Shown: positions 36,018 to 45,308, counted from the stretch's first letter. The stretch is 64,000 nt of DNA from Limnobacter sp. SAORIC-580 (GCF_013004065.1 NZ_CP053084.1:1054001-1118000), one strand, 5' to 3'. Numbers and translations: made by a program. Notes: generated by a model from the sequence alone, not told the origin.

Positions 36018-38168
36018 ATGGAGTATTGCTTGAAAGTTGCCGCTGTCTCTGATGTAGCACCGAACAAAGAACTGTATTTAAATCGCGAGTTGGGTGTTTT
36101 GGCGTTTAACCGCCGGGTTTTGGCCATGGCAGAAGACCAAAGCGTGCCTTTGCTGGAGCGTTTGAAGTACTTGTGTATTGTGTCCAGTAACATGGATGAA
36201 TTTTTTGAGATTCGGGTGTCGGGTTTGCAAGAGCAGATTCGTCAAAACCCTGAGTTCATGGACAAGGATGGCCTCAGCGCACTTGAAACCCTGCACAAGG
36301 TATCCACTGTCTCGCAAGAAATTGTAGAACAGCAGTACCGTTTGCTCAATGAATCGGTGTTACCAGCCATGCGGGACGAGGGCATTGCCCTGATGACCCT
36401 GGCCACCTGGAATGAAGAGCAGGCCCATTGGGCCCGCCAATATTTCAGGCACGAAGTATTGCCGGTGTTGACGCCCATCGGGCTTGACCCAGCTCATCCG
36501 TTTCCGCGAGTGCTGAACAAATCCCTGAACTTTGCCGTTGAATTGACGGGTCATGACGCATTCGGGCGCGCATCGAATGTGGCGATTGTGCAGGCACCCA
36601 GGGCTTTGCCACGTCTGGTTCGAATGCCATCAAACCTGTCTGGTTACCAGCATGGTTTTGTGATGTTGACCTCAATTTTGCAAGCCTTTATTCCAGAACT
36701 GTTCCCGGGCATGGAGGTGCATGGTGTGTATCAGTTCCGTGTCACCCGAAACAGCGACTTGTATGTGGACGAAGAAGAAATCACCAACTTGCGTGTGGCT
36801 TTGCAGGGTGAATTGTCGCAACGACACTTTGGGGATGCGGTACGTCTGGAAGTCAGCGATCAAACTTCGCCCGACATGACTGCCCGCTTGTTGAAAGAGT
36901 TTGGACTGCCCGAACAGGCCCTCTACAGGGTCAACGGCCCCGTGAATCTTGTTCGGCTGATGCAGTTGCCCGATTGGGTGGATCGTCCCGATTTGAAATT
37001 TACGCCATTTGCTCCGGGTCGCCCCGACGCGCTGGTGAAGCAGCCCGATATATTCAAGGCGATTCAAAAAGGTGATGTGCTGTTGCACCACCCCTATCAA
37101 AGTTTCAGCCCAGTGCTGGAATTCATCAAAAAAGCAGCGACCGACCCCGATGTGGTCGCGATCAAGCAAACCATTTACCGCACCGGCACTGAATCGGTAC
37201 TGATGGACAGCCTGTTGGCTGCCGCGCGCAGTGGCAAGGAAGTGACAGTGGTGTTAGAGCTGATGGCCCGTTTCGATGAAGAAGCCAACATCAACTGGGC
37301 CTCGAAGCTGGAGCGCGTGGGTGCACACGTTGTGTATGGCGTGGTTGGCCAGAAAACACACGCGAAAATGTTGATGGTGGTTCGCCGTGAAAAAACTGAA
37401 ACTGGCAAGGTGATGCTGCGCCGTTATGTCCATTTGGGTACAGGCAATTACCACCCAAAAACGGCACGTTTGTACACCGACTTCGGCTTGTTTTCCTGCG
37501 ATGAATCGCTGGGCCACGACGTGCACGAGGTGTTCAATCACCTGACGGGTTTGGGCCGTGCCCGCAAACTGAACAAAATATGGAATTCACCATTCAACCT
37601 GCACAGCAATGTGGTGATTGCAGTGCGCAAAGAAGCCGAACTGGCCAAGGCCGGCAAAAAGAGCAGAATCATGGCACGCATGAATGCCTTGCTGGAGCCG
37701 CACTTGATCAATGAACTGTACGCCGCATCACAGGCTGGGGTGAAAATTGATCTGATTGTTCGGGGAGTTTGTGCGCTGCGCCCAGGCGTACCGGGCTTGA
37801 GCGACAACATTACCGTGCGTTCAGTGGTTGGCCGTTTGCTGGAGCACAGCCGCGTATTTTACTTCAGCAACGATGGTGAAGAAGAGGTGTACATTTCCAG
37901 CGCGGACTGGATGGACCGAAACTTCTTCCGGCGCGTGGAGCTGGCAGTGCCAGTGACCGACAAAAAATTGAAGAAGCGGGTAATTGATGAGGGTTTGAAG
38001 GCTTTACTGGCGGACAACATTTTGGCGTGGACCATGGACTCCAACGGCAATTATGTCCGCCGAAAGCCGACAGGCGCACGTCGAATGAATTCACAGAATT
38101 ATTTGTTGAGTACACTTGCGGCCAGTTTTGTGGAGCAGAGCGAACCTGTTTCAAGCAATCCTGTTTGA
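36018..38168 (+). CDS. ppk: Polyphosphate kinase 1
   Basis: Ppk1 reversibly makes polyphosphate from ATP. The 716-aa protein has all four domains: N-terminal ('YLNRELGVLAFNRRVLAMA'), the head domain that mediates dimerisation, and two catalytic domains of phospholipase-D type. The autophosphorylated histidine lies in 'GQKTHAKMLMV', and the second conserved histidine motif is 'HLGTGNYHPKTARLY'. The start ATG 36018 is the first in frame. Upstream lies the divergent ppx gene; the intergenic TTTGTCAC-containing stretch is only loosely like a Pho box. Confidence 0.96.
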   Translation: MEYCLKVAAVSDVAPNKELYLNRELGVLAFNRRVLAMAEDQSVPLLERLKYLCIVSSNMDEFFEIRVSGLQEQIRQNPEFMDKDGLSALETLHKVSTVSQEIVEQQYRLLNESVLPAMRDEGIALMTLATWNEEQAHWARQYFRHEVLPVLTPIGLDPAHPFPRVLNKSLNFAVELTGHDAFGRASNVAIVQAPRALPRLVRMPSNLSGYQHGFVMLTSILQAFIPELFPGMEVHGVYQFRVTRNSDLYVDEEEITNLRVALQGELSQRHFGDAVRLEVSDQTSPDMTARLLKEFGLPEQALYRVNGPVNLVRLMQLPDWVDRPDLKFTPFAPGRPDALVKQPDIFKAIQKGDVLLHHPYQSFSPVLEFIKKAATDPDVVAIKQTIYRTGTESVLMDSLLAAARSGKEVTVVLELMARFDEEANINWASKLERVGAHVVYGVVGQKTHAKMLMVVRREKTETGKVMLRRYVHLGTGNYHPKTARLYTDFGLFSCDESLGHDVHEVFNHLTGLGRARKLNKIWNSPFNLHSNVVIAVRKEAELAKAGKKSRIMARMNALLEPHLINELYAASQAGVKIDLIVRGVCALRPGVPGLSDNITVRSVVGRLLEHSRVFYFSNDGEEEVYISSADWMDRNFFRRVELAVPVTDKKLKKRVIDEGLKALLADNILAWTMDSNGNYVRRKPTGARRMNSQNYLLSTLAASFVEQSEPVSSNPV

Positions 38169-38245
38169 TTGATTAAATTAAATGGAACTACGTTAAAACA
38201 AAACGTTACCGAGGAGTCCTTTTTACCTAGTTAAAGGACATCCAA

Positions 38246-38914
38246 ATGACCGCAGTTTCAAGCGTGAATATATCTTCTCAATCGTCTGTTGACGCCCGTA
38301 GTCATACGGCTCAAAGTCGATCGGCTCGTTCTCCGAGTCTGTTGCATTTGGTCAAAGCCGCGGGTGTTTTAGCGCTCGCTTTGTCTGGTGGCGCACAGGC
38401 CGCTGGTGTTCGGAGTTTCCCGAATGACCGGCGTTTGCTGCAATCGGCTGACCAGCCAACCGTACCGGAGCCTTACGATTACGACTCGATTTGTAAGTCA
38501 GGCATTCTGGATTCCTATGCAGAGGGTTTGAATTATGAGGATTGCATCACACAGGAAAAGGCGTCGATTGATTCAATTGAGAAAACAAAGCCTTTGGCAA
38601 CACTCAAAAAGTGTTATCAAGTCAGTGGTTACCTCGCGGCGGCATTGATGGGTGTTGGTTTGCTTTCATCCATGACATGCAGCAATGCGGGGACTATAGT
38701 CGGCAGTGTTAGCGGTTCACTGGGCATTACGGCATTAATTCCAACTGCCGTTTGCGGCGGTATGTATGCTCATATTGACGGTCGTTTGAAACAATCCAGG
38801 GAAGTCGCTGAGAAATGTTGTCGTTTTTTCCCGAAAAAGGCGGACATCAAAGCAATGCAACCAGCACCCGCACCCAAGCAAGGTTTGCCTTCTCCTGAGG
38901 GTAATAAGCCCTGA
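38246..38914 (+). CDS. Unrecognised 222-aa exported or membrane protein
   Basis: I do not recognise this protein. Residues 1-35 are rich in Ser, Thr and Ala with few acidic residues; a hydrophobic stretch at 36-53 ('VKAAGVLALALSGGAQAAG') looks like a signal peptide with an AQA-A cleavage site, giving an unusually long n-region. Two further hydrophobic segments at about 125-143 and 150-174 form a hairpin, and a Pro-rich tail ends the protein. Six or more cysteines lie in the mature part. AAGGA precedes the ATG. The Ser-rich start could instead be a secretion signal of another kind. It converges on relA. Confidence 0.65.
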   Translation: MTAVSSVNISSQSSVDARSHTAQSRSARSPSLLHLVKAAGVLALALSGGAQAAGVRSFPNDRRLLQSADQPTVPEPYDYDSICKSGILDSYAEGLNYEDCITQEKASIDSIEKTKPLATLKKCYQVSGYLAAALMGVGLLSSMTCSNAGTIVGSVSGSLGITALIPTAVCGGMYAHIDGRLKQSREVAEKCCRFFPKKADIKAMQPAPAPKQGLPSPEGNKP

Positions 38915-38941
38915 TGATTTATCGGATTGGCATTGTGGGTA

Positions 38942-41236
38942 CTAACGCCGCCGTACTTCAAACACCCCGTTGATTTCCAGCAGGTGAGTCAGTGCCCCAC
39001 GCAACTGCTCACCGCTGCTTACCTCGGCGGTGAATTGCATTTTGGCAATGCCGCGTTGGGTTTCAGTTTGTACGCCAATCACGTTGATTTTGTCTTTTGA
39101 AAATACTTCTGTGATGTCGCGCAACAAACCCTGCCTGTCGTTCGCGGTTACTGCAATGTCCACGGGGTAGTGCAAACCCGAGGACTCTCCCCAAGTGGTT
39201 TCAATCAGCCGTTCGGGTTGGCGGCGCATCACCTCGGCCAGGTTGGAACAACCCAGCCGGTGAATAGACACACCTTTGCCGCGGGTAACAAAACCAATAA
39301 TCGGATCGGGTGGGGCAGGGCGGCAGCATCGCGCCAGGTTGGTCATTAGTGTGCTGACACCCACCACCAGCACACCCGATTCCTTGCCTGCGGAGTTACC
39401 AGAAGAGCCCGGTTTGCGTTTGTTGAGTATTTCAACCTGTTCTTCCTCGGACAAAGGTCCGGCGGGTTGCAGGTCGGCGCGCAATGCGTTTTCAATGGCG
39501 CGGGGCCGTATTTCCTCTCGGGCCAAGGCCACATACAAATCATCGGGTTTTTCGTACCCCAACTTCTGGGCTAGCAGTTCCAGGTTTTGTGCGGTCTGCC
39601 CGATGCGTTGCAGTTCACGCTCGGCAATCGCACGGCCGCGTTCAAGTGTTTCCTTGCGTTCTTGCTGGGCGAACCACTGCTTTACCTTTTGACGAGCACG
39701 GTGGCTGATCAGGTACTTTTGCGTGGGGTTCAGCCAGTCGCGCGAGGGACCGGTGGCCGCATCGCCGCGAGCACTCACAATTTCAACCGTTTGGCCATTG
39801 TCCAGGGGCGTGTTCAGTTGCACCATTTGCCCGTTGACCTTGGCACCGCGGCAACGATGGCCCAATTCGGTGTGCACGTGGTAGGCGAAATCCAGTGGCG
39901 TGCTGCCAGTGGGCAATTCAACCACTTTGGCTTGCGGTGTGAATACATACACGCGATCGTTCAGCGCGCTGGTTTTCATTTCCTGCGCCCAGTCGCTGGC
40001 TTCACCCATGGTGTCGGTGACGTCTTTTTGCCAGGCCAACAGTTGGCGCAACAAGGCAATGCGCTCTTCAAACTGGCCCTCTGCCCGGCTTTCGCCGGTG
40101 TAGCCGTCCTTGCCCGATTCTTTGTAGCGCCAGTGCGCCGCCACACCATATTCAGCAAACTGGTGCATGGCTTCTGTGCGAATTTGCACTTCCAGCGTTT
40201 TGCCTGTTTCGTCCTGTACCACGGTGTGCAGGCTTTGGTAGCCATTCGGTTTGGGCTTGCTGATGTAGTCGTCGAATTCTTCAGGTATGGGTGTCCACAA
40301 ATTGTGAACAATCCCCAATGCGGTGTAGCAGTCATCGACTGTGTCTACAATCACACGGCATGCGCGCACGTCGTACAGCTTGTCGAAGCTAATGCCTTTA
40401 CCGCGCATCTTGTTCCAGATGCTGTAAATGTGTTTTGGACGCCCGCTGATTTCACAATGAATACCAGCCAGCAACAAATTTTCCTTGATGCTGGCCATGG
40501 CCGATTCAATGAATGCTTCACGTTCGACGCGCTTTTCATCCAGCATCTTGGCCACGTTTTTGTACGTGTTGGGTTGCAAGATGCGGAACGACAAATCTTC
40601 GAGTTCCCACTTCAACTGCCACAGCCCCAACCGGTTGGCCAGGGGGGCGTAGAGATCGAGGGTTTCCTGCGCATGCGACACCGCATAAGGCCACAGAGGG
40701 CCTTTCTCGTTTTTGATGTCCTCGTGGCTGGTGAAGTGCCTCAAGGTTTGGAGCCGGGAACACAAACGGATCATGATGACGCGAATGTCAGTGGACATGG
40801 CCAGCAACATTTTGCGCAAGGTTTCAATTTGGTCGGCCCACCGCAGGGTTTCAATGGTGGTGCGCGTGGCGCTGGGCCCTACCATGGATCGCATTTTGAA
40901 AAGCTTGCGCAGGCTGGCCAGCATGCGGCCCACCTCATCACCAAACTTTTTCTCCATTTGGCTTTCAAGGTGTTTGTCAAAAAACACCAGTGGCCCCAAG
41001 GCACCTGCAATGCGGGTGTTGGCATCGGCACGCAACTCCGCCAACAGGTCGGCCACAGCCAACATGTGTTGAATAGCGGGTTCTTGGGTGTCCAGAATAT
41101 GGTCAGCCGCGTGAAGCCTTGCGTAATTCAGTGCTTCTTCGACTCGGGCCGCGTCAAATTTGTTCAACAACACCAGGGCTGGCGCAGAAGCGCTGCCTTT
41201 TTTCTCGGAGCCCAGTGTTGATGAAACTGAAACCAT
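38942..41236 (-). CDS. relA: GTP pyrophosphokinase RelA
   Basis: The second long RSH protein (764 aa), a ribosome-associated (p)ppGpp synthetase. The N-terminal HD domain is degenerate: where SpoT has LLHDVMED, this protein reads 'GALGPLVFFDKH', so it cannot hydrolyse (p)ppGpp. The synthetase has 'EEFDDYISKPKPNGYQSLH', the EFDD form of ExDD typical of monofunctional RelA, and 'EVQIRTEAMHQFAE'. TGS ('VYVFTPQAKVVELPTG'), the cysteine region 'LARCCRPAPPDPI' and a C-terminal ACT domain follow. A long open frame on the opposite strand is a shadow. Confidence 0.96.
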   Translation of the reverse strand: MVSVSSTLGSEKKGSASAPALVLLNKFDAARVEEALNYARLHAADHILDTQEPAIQHMLAVADLLAELRADANTRIAGALGPLVFFDKHLESQMEKKFGDEVGRMLASLRKLFKMRSMVGPSATRTTIETLRWADQIETLRKMLLAMSTDIRVIMIRLCSRLQTLRHFTSHEDIKNEKGPLWPYAVSHAQETLDLYAPLANRLGLWQLKWELEDLSFRILQPNTYKNVAKMLDEKRVEREAFIESAMASIKENLLLAGIHCEISGRPKHIYSIWNKMRGKGISFDKLYDVRACRVIVDTVDDCYTALGIVHNLWTPIPEEFDDYISKPKPNGYQSLHTVVQDETGKTLEVQIRTEAMHQFAEYGVAAHWRYKESGKDGYTGESRAEGQFEERIALLRQLLAWQKDVTDTMGEASDWAQEMKTSALNDRVYVFTPQAKVVELPTGSTPLDFAYHVHTELGHRCRGAKVNGQMVQLNTPLDNGQTVEIVSARGDAATGPSRDWLNPTQKYLISHRARQKVKQWFAQQERKETLERGRAIAERELQRIGQTAQNLELLAQKLGYEKPDDLYVALAREEIRPRAIENALRADLQPAGPLSEEEQVEILNKRKPGSSGNSAGKESGVLVVGVSTLMTNLARCCRPAPPDPIIGFVTRGKGVSIHRLGCSNLAEVMRRQPERLIETTWGESSGLHYPVDIAVTANDRQGLLRDITEVFSKDKINVIGVQTETQRGIAKMQFTAEVSSGEQLRGALTHLLEINGVFEVRRR

Positions 41237-41266
41237 GTGTATTTGGGTGGATTCGTTAAGACCAGT

Positions 41267-42127
41267 TTAAAACAAAAAATCGCGAACAATATTAATTTGC
41301 TCGTTCTGCATGAAAGTAGGGGCATGACCAACGCCGTGCACCTCGATAACGCGTGGCTTGGGACCACGTTGACTCATTTCCGCCACGGTCTGTTTTGACA
41401 GAAGATCAGAATGTTCTCCGCGCACCACCAATGTGTCGGCCTTGATGGCGTCAAATGCAGCCCACAGGGCTGTTTCATGCAGCAAGGTGGTGGATTCTGA
41501 CAGGTTTTGAAACGCCTGGCCGATCGCTGGGTCATAGTGGGGTTGCCAATGTCCGTTTTTTTCGAGCAGTACCGAGTCGCACAACTCATTCCATTGCGAT
41601 TCAGTGTGGGGACCAAAAGGTTGCGATATGGTGCGAATGTATTGCCTTGCCTCTTGAAGTGTTTGAAATTCAACGGGTTTCCCCACGTAGTCGCCAATGC
41701 GCTGCAGCGCGCTAAAGTTCAGGCTCGGGCCGACATCGTTCAGTATCAGTTTTCGAATGGGATTATTGGGCAAGCTTGTGTAAGCCATGCCGATCAGGCC
41801 GCCCATGGAAGTGCCAAACCAATCCAGCGTACCGGCATTCAAGCGGGCGACCAGGGCCACGCAGGCATTTACGTAGGTGGGCACGCCGTACAGGGCAGCA
41901 TCGGACAGCCAATCGGATGCTCCCCGACCGGGCATGTCGGCAGCAACCACGCGCAGGTCTTTTCCAAGGTCCTGGGCCATTGTTTCAAAATCAGCACTGC
42001 TGCGGGTTAGGCCATGAACACACAACAACACATGTGGGTTGTCGGGATCGCCCCATTCGCGGTAGGCTAATTTGTGTAAACCATGTGGACTTAACCATTG
42101 AACCGTGTGCAAGCGCGCTGTCAGCAT
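41267..42127 (-). CDS. Alpha/beta fold hydrolase
   Basis: A 286-aa alpha/beta hydrolase. The oxyanion-hole motif is 'LLCVHGLTRSSADF', the nucleophile elbow 'GTSMGGLIGM' (Ser), and the C-terminal histidine lies in 'VHGVGHAPTF', with an acid in 'VVRGEHSDLLS'. No signal peptide or lid insertion of note. The substrate cannot be read from sequence; esterase or C-C hydrolase activity are both possible. It follows relA's start on the same strand after 30 bases in the opposite transcriptional order (it is upstream of relA), so the two may be co-transcribed. Divergent from 3-hydroxybutyrate dehydrogenase. Confidence 0.85.
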   Translation of the reverse strand: MLTARLHTVQWLSPHGLHKLAYREWGDPDNPHVLLCVHGLTRSSADFETMAQDLGKDLRVVAADMPGRGASDWLSDAALYGVPTYVNACVALVARLNAGTLDWFGTSMGGLIGMAYTSLPNNPIRKLILNDVGPSLNFSALQRIGDYVGKPVEFQTLQEARQYIRTISQPFGPHTESQWNELCDSVLLEKNGHWQPHYDPAIGQAFQNLSESTTLLHETALWAAFDAIKADTLVVRGEHSDLLSKQTVAEMSQRGPKPRVIEVHGVGHAPTFMQNEQINIVRDFLF

Positions 42128-42196
42128 TGTTCAATACCCTCCATTAAATTGTTTTAATCAGTATTTCAGAGTTTCATTATCGAAAGAGGTTCATCC

Positions 42197-42979
42197 GTGG
42201 ATTTTAAGAACATGAATGCGTTGGTCACCGGCTCAACCAGTGGTATCGGTTTGGGCATCGCCCAGCGTTTGGCGGCCAAGGGTGTGAATGTGATGTTGAA
42301 TGGTTTTGGCACACCAGAGCAAATTGAAGCGGCCAAACAAAGCGTTGCAGCGTACGGTGTGAAGGTGGGTTACCACGGTGCCGATTTAACCAAAGTGGCC
42401 GAAGTGGAAGACCTGGTAAAAAGCACTGAGCAGTTGTTTGGCCAAGTGGATGTGCTGGTAAACAACGCAGGTATTCAGCATGTGTCCCCGGTTGAAAGTT
42501 TTGATCCTGCCAAATGGGATGCGGTAATCGCCATCAATCTAAGTGCGGCATTTCACACCACTCGCTTGGTGTTGCCGGGAATGCAGGCACGCAACTGGGG
42601 GCGAATTGTGAATATTGCGTCGGCCCATGGTTTGGTGGCCTCGGCCAACAAGTCGGCCTATGTCGCAGCCAAGCACGGTATCGTGGGGCTGACCAAGGTA
42701 GTCGCTTTGGAGAATGCAAAAACAGGCATTACCTGTAACGCGGTGTGCCCAGGCTGGGTACTAACACCCTTGGTGCAGGCACAGGTGGATGCACGTGCGG
42801 TGCGGGAAGGTGTCTCTGTTGAAGAAGCGAAAGTAGGTTTGTTGAGTGAAAAACAACCTTCGCAAGAGTTTGTAACGCCAGAGCAGTTGGGTGGTTTGGT
42901 GGTGTTTTTGTGTTCCGATGATGCGCAGGAAGTGCGGGGCGTGGCGTGGAACATGGACGGCGGGTGGGTGGCGCAGTAA
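42197..42979 (+). CDS. bdhA: 3-hydroxybutyrate dehydrogenase
   Basis: A short-chain dehydrogenase (260 aa) that oxidises (R)-3-hydroxybutyrate to acetoacetate with NAD+, a step in use of polyhydroxybutyrate. 'VTGSTSGIGLGIAQRL' is the cofactor motif, 'NNAGIQHVSPVESF' follows, and the catalytic tetrad includes S in 'NIASAHGLVAS' and 'YVAAKHG'. 'CPGWVLTPLVQAQ' and 'EKQPSQEFVTPEQLGGLVVFLCSD' are highly typical of this enzyme rather than of generic SDRs. GTG at 42197 follows AGAGG. It is monocistronic and followed by a structured repeat. Confidence 0.93.
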   Translation: MDFKNMNALVTGSTSGIGLGIAQRLAAKGVNVMLNGFGTPEQIEAAKQSVAAYGVKVGYHGADLTKVAEVEDLVKSTEQLFGQVDVLVNNAGIQHVSPVESFDPAKWDAVIAINLSAAFHTTRLVLPGMQARNWGRIVNIASAHGLVASANKSAYVAAKHGIVGLTKVVALENAKTGITCNAVCPGWVLTPLVQAQVDARAVREGVSVEEAKVGLLSEKQPSQEFVTPEQLGGLVVFLCSDDAQEVRGVAWNMDGGWVAQ

Positions 42980-43536
42980 GCGTCGCGTTTTTTTACCAAC
43001 TCGGCATGGGTTACCTGTTCCGCACAGAAAACCGCTTGATCCCTTTTTGAATTGATTCTTGCTCACCGAGCTCGGCAAAAGTGCGGGCCGAGTCTCGGTA
43101 TCGGCATGAAGCCGACCGCCGCGAATCCACTCAAACGGGGCGGTTTTCTTGAAGTGCGCCCCAAGCAATCCCACTGCCGAGTTGGCTCAAACCCGCAGAG
43201 TGCGCCCATCTGCAAGTTCAGCTTCAAGTCACCCGGTCAACGCTCTGCCACCACCACGCAACTCGCAGCTGTGTTTAGCGCCCAATCGGCGGAGGTGTTT
43301 CGATCGCCTCGCCTTCAAGAAAACCTGCCCGTTTGAATTCACCTGCCACGGTCGGCCTTAGGCCGGCACCGAGACTCGGCTCGCCCTTTTGCCGAGCGAG
43401 GTGAGTCAGGGTGAATATCAAAAAGGGAAATACAGGTTTTCTGGCGAGAGATCGGAACCCAAGCCGAGTGGGCGATCAAGAACGACGAGAGATGCGAACC
43501 CAAGCCAATCAGTCTATAAAAAAACCAGCGAGTGAT
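42980..43536. repeat. Intergenic structured repeat, copy 2
   Basis: The 557 bases between the convergent ends of bdhA and the transglutaminase gene hold the second copy of the element at 439-957. The conserved core 43257-43330 matches 692-765 at 71 of 74 bases, and 43425-43513 matches 868-957. The motif at the left edge (42997-43036, CCAACTCGGC...AGAAAACC) recurs inverted at the right edge (AGGTTTTCTGG...GCCGAGTGGG, about 43436-43472) and directly in the middle (43271-43327). The unit is therefore a nested array of one motif of about 40 bases in both orientations. The variable stretch between holds hairpins such as GGCCTTAGGCC near 43354. No gene is credible here. Confidence 0.75.
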
Positions 43537-44340
43537 CTAGCCAACCCGTTCAATGGTTACTTGCACGTCAAGGGTCTCTTGCCCACCCCCGGTGCGAATG
43601 CCACGAATTGGAGAGGCACCTGTGAAGTCTTTGGCCACTGCCAGGCGGCAGTGATTGCCCTGCACCAACGATTTGTGCGTTGCATCCACCCCCAGCCACT
43701 GCTGGCGGTTTTCATCGAACACTTCGACCCAGGCGTGGCTGTCGTGCTGCTCCACATTGGGATTGAAAAAGTAGCCGCTCACGTATCGCGCAGGAATGCC
43801 GTGTGCACGCAGGCACGCCAGCATCACATGAGAATGGTCCTGGCAAACACCTTGTCCATTTTCAAATGCCTGCATCGCCGAGTCTGCCACAGTGGTACTG
43901 CCTTTGGTGTACACAACTCGGTCCGCCACTGCATGCGCCAGGGTGAGTATTCGATGGGCAAACGGAATGTGAGTGTCAGCGACGAAGCTTGCGAATTCGC
44001 GCATTTCATCGTTGAATTGCGTAAGCTGCGTGGTAGGTGTGTAGACCAAAGGGTGAAGTGAAAAGGATTGATGTGGGGTGTAGCCATCATCGAGCGAATC
44101 AATTTCAACATGGCCATGGGACTGCACAGTCAGCTCCCGGTGTTGCTGGTTCACCGAGAATGTGTGCACTGCATTGCCATGGTGATCGCAGGCGCTGTGG
44201 TGTTTGGCTGGTGTTCTTATTTTCCAGTCAAGAATGCGTTGTTTGATGTCCTGTTGCGGGGTAAGGCGCACGTGCTGAATGCTGTACAGCACGGGCCAGG
44301 TGTAGCGGTAGGTGGTGTGGTGTTGAATGCGCAGTTTCAT
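43537..44340 (-). CDS. Transglutaminase-like cysteine protease family protein (cluster 1)
   Basis: A 267-aa protein with an N-terminal beta domain ('MKLRIQHHTTYRYTWPV') and a transglutaminase-like core. The triad is visible: C166 in 'GVCQDHSHVM', H202 in 'DSHAWVEVF' and D219 in 'GVDATH'. Bacterial members are mostly peptidases or peptide-linking enzymes rather than true transglutaminases. It overlaps the alpha-E gene by 4 bases and is the last gene of an ATP-grasp / alpha-E / transglutaminase operon, a set predicted in comparative-genomic work on amidoligases to modify peptides or proteins. A second copy of the set lies at 59841-64000. No signal peptide, so cytoplasmic. Confidence 0.88.
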   Translation of the reverse strand: MKLRIQHHTTYRYTWPVLYSIQHVRLTPQQDIKQRILDWKIRTPAKHHSACDHHGNAVHTFSVNQQHRELTVQSHGHVEIDSLDDGYTPHQSFSLHPLVYTPTTQLTQFNDEMREFASFVADTHIPFAHRILTLAHAVADRVVYTKGSTTVADSAMQAFENGQGVCQDHSHVMLACLRAHGIPARYVSGYFFNPNVEQHDSHAWVEVFDENRQQWLGVDATHKSLVQGNHCRLAVAKDFTGASPIRGIRTGGGQETLDVQVTIERVG

Positions 44341-45296
44341 GCCTCAAGTGGCACCAGGAAATCTTTGCTGATCCGGTTGCCCAAATCATTGACTCGTTCA
44401 AGAAAGTTGGTGAGGTAGGCGTGCAAACCCATTTGCAAAATGTCGTCGATTTGGCTGTACAACAGCTCAGCGCGCAGCTTGCCAGCACGCCGTTCGGTGT
44501 TGGCCGAGTAATCGTTCCGAATCATTTCAAGGTTGGCACACACTTCATTCAATGAAGCCAACAGAGAGCGTGGCATGTCGTCGCGCAGGATCAGCAATTC
44601 AGCAACGCGGTCGGGCGTGATTACATCCCGGTATACCTTTCGGTAAGTTTCAAAAGCAGACACCGAGCGCAAAATGGCGGCCCAGTGGTAATAATCGGCA
44701 TGGGGGTCAGCAGTGCTCAAATTGGCCAAGGGGCTAAAAGGCATGCTGTGAAACTTCACATCCAACAATCGTGCGGTGTTGTCTGCACGTTCCAGAAACG
44801 TACCCAAGCGAATGAACCGGAATGCATCGTCTTTCAACATGGTGCCAATGGTGACACCACGGGACAAATGACTGCGAAATTTCACCCACTCAAAGAACTC
44901 AGAGGGGTCGCGTTCAACCGTGCCGTCAGCCAATACTTTCTTTAGTTCAAGCCATGTGGTGTTGTTGGTTTCCCAAACTTCGGTGGTCAACGCACCACGC
45001 ACGGCACGTGCATTCTCGCGGGCACCTTGAAGGCAGCAGTAAATGCTGGAGGGGTTGTTGGGGTCTTTTACCATGAAGTCGATCACGGCCTCTGCGCTGA
45101 CCTCATCGTGTTTTTTTGCAAATGCTTCGGTCAGTTCACAAATCGACAGCATGGCTCGCCAGCCTTGTTCTGCATTCTCAGGATCTTGCGGAAGCAGGGC
45201 GGTTTGCACATTCACATCAAGCATGCGGGCGGTGTTCTCGGCGCGTTCAATGTAACGGGCCATCCAGAACAAATGGTCAGCAGTTCTACTCAGCAT
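44337..45296 (-). CDS. Alpha-E domain protein (DUF403; cluster 1)
   Basis: A 319-aa all-helical 'alpha-E' protein, starting with the family signature 'MLSRTADHLFWMARYIERAENTARML'. Its biochemical role is unknown; the family almost always occurs with circularly permuted ATP-grasp proteins and transglutaminase-like proteins and may form a scaffold or product-binding partner. It lies 12 bases after the ATP-grasp gene and overlaps the transglutaminase gene. In the second cluster the same domain is fused to the C-terminus of the ATP-grasp protein, strong evidence that the two interact. Confidence 0.9.
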   Translation of the reverse strand: MLSRTADHLFWMARYIERAENTARMLDVNVQTALLPQDPENAEQGWRAMLSICELTEAFAKKHDEVSAEAVIDFMVKDPNNPSSIYCCLQGARENARAVRGALTTEVWETNNTTWLELKKVLADGTVERDPSEFFEWVKFRSHLSRGVTIGTMLKDDAFRFIRLGTFLERADNTARLLDVKFHSMPFSPLANLSTADPHADYYHWAAILRSVSAFETYRKVYRDVITPDRVAELLILRDDMPRSLLASLNEVCANLEMIRNDYSANTERRAGKLRAELLYSQIDDILQMGLHAYLTNFLERVNDLGNRISKDFLVPLEA

Positions 45297-45308
45297 GGTG
45301 TTTGCTCC

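Noticed and set aside
39587..41221. A 544-aa open reading frame on the plus strand
   Set aside because: It lies wholly antisense to relA, whose protein is clearly conserved; the plus-strand product is His/Phe/Gln-rich and typical of a codon-bias shadow.
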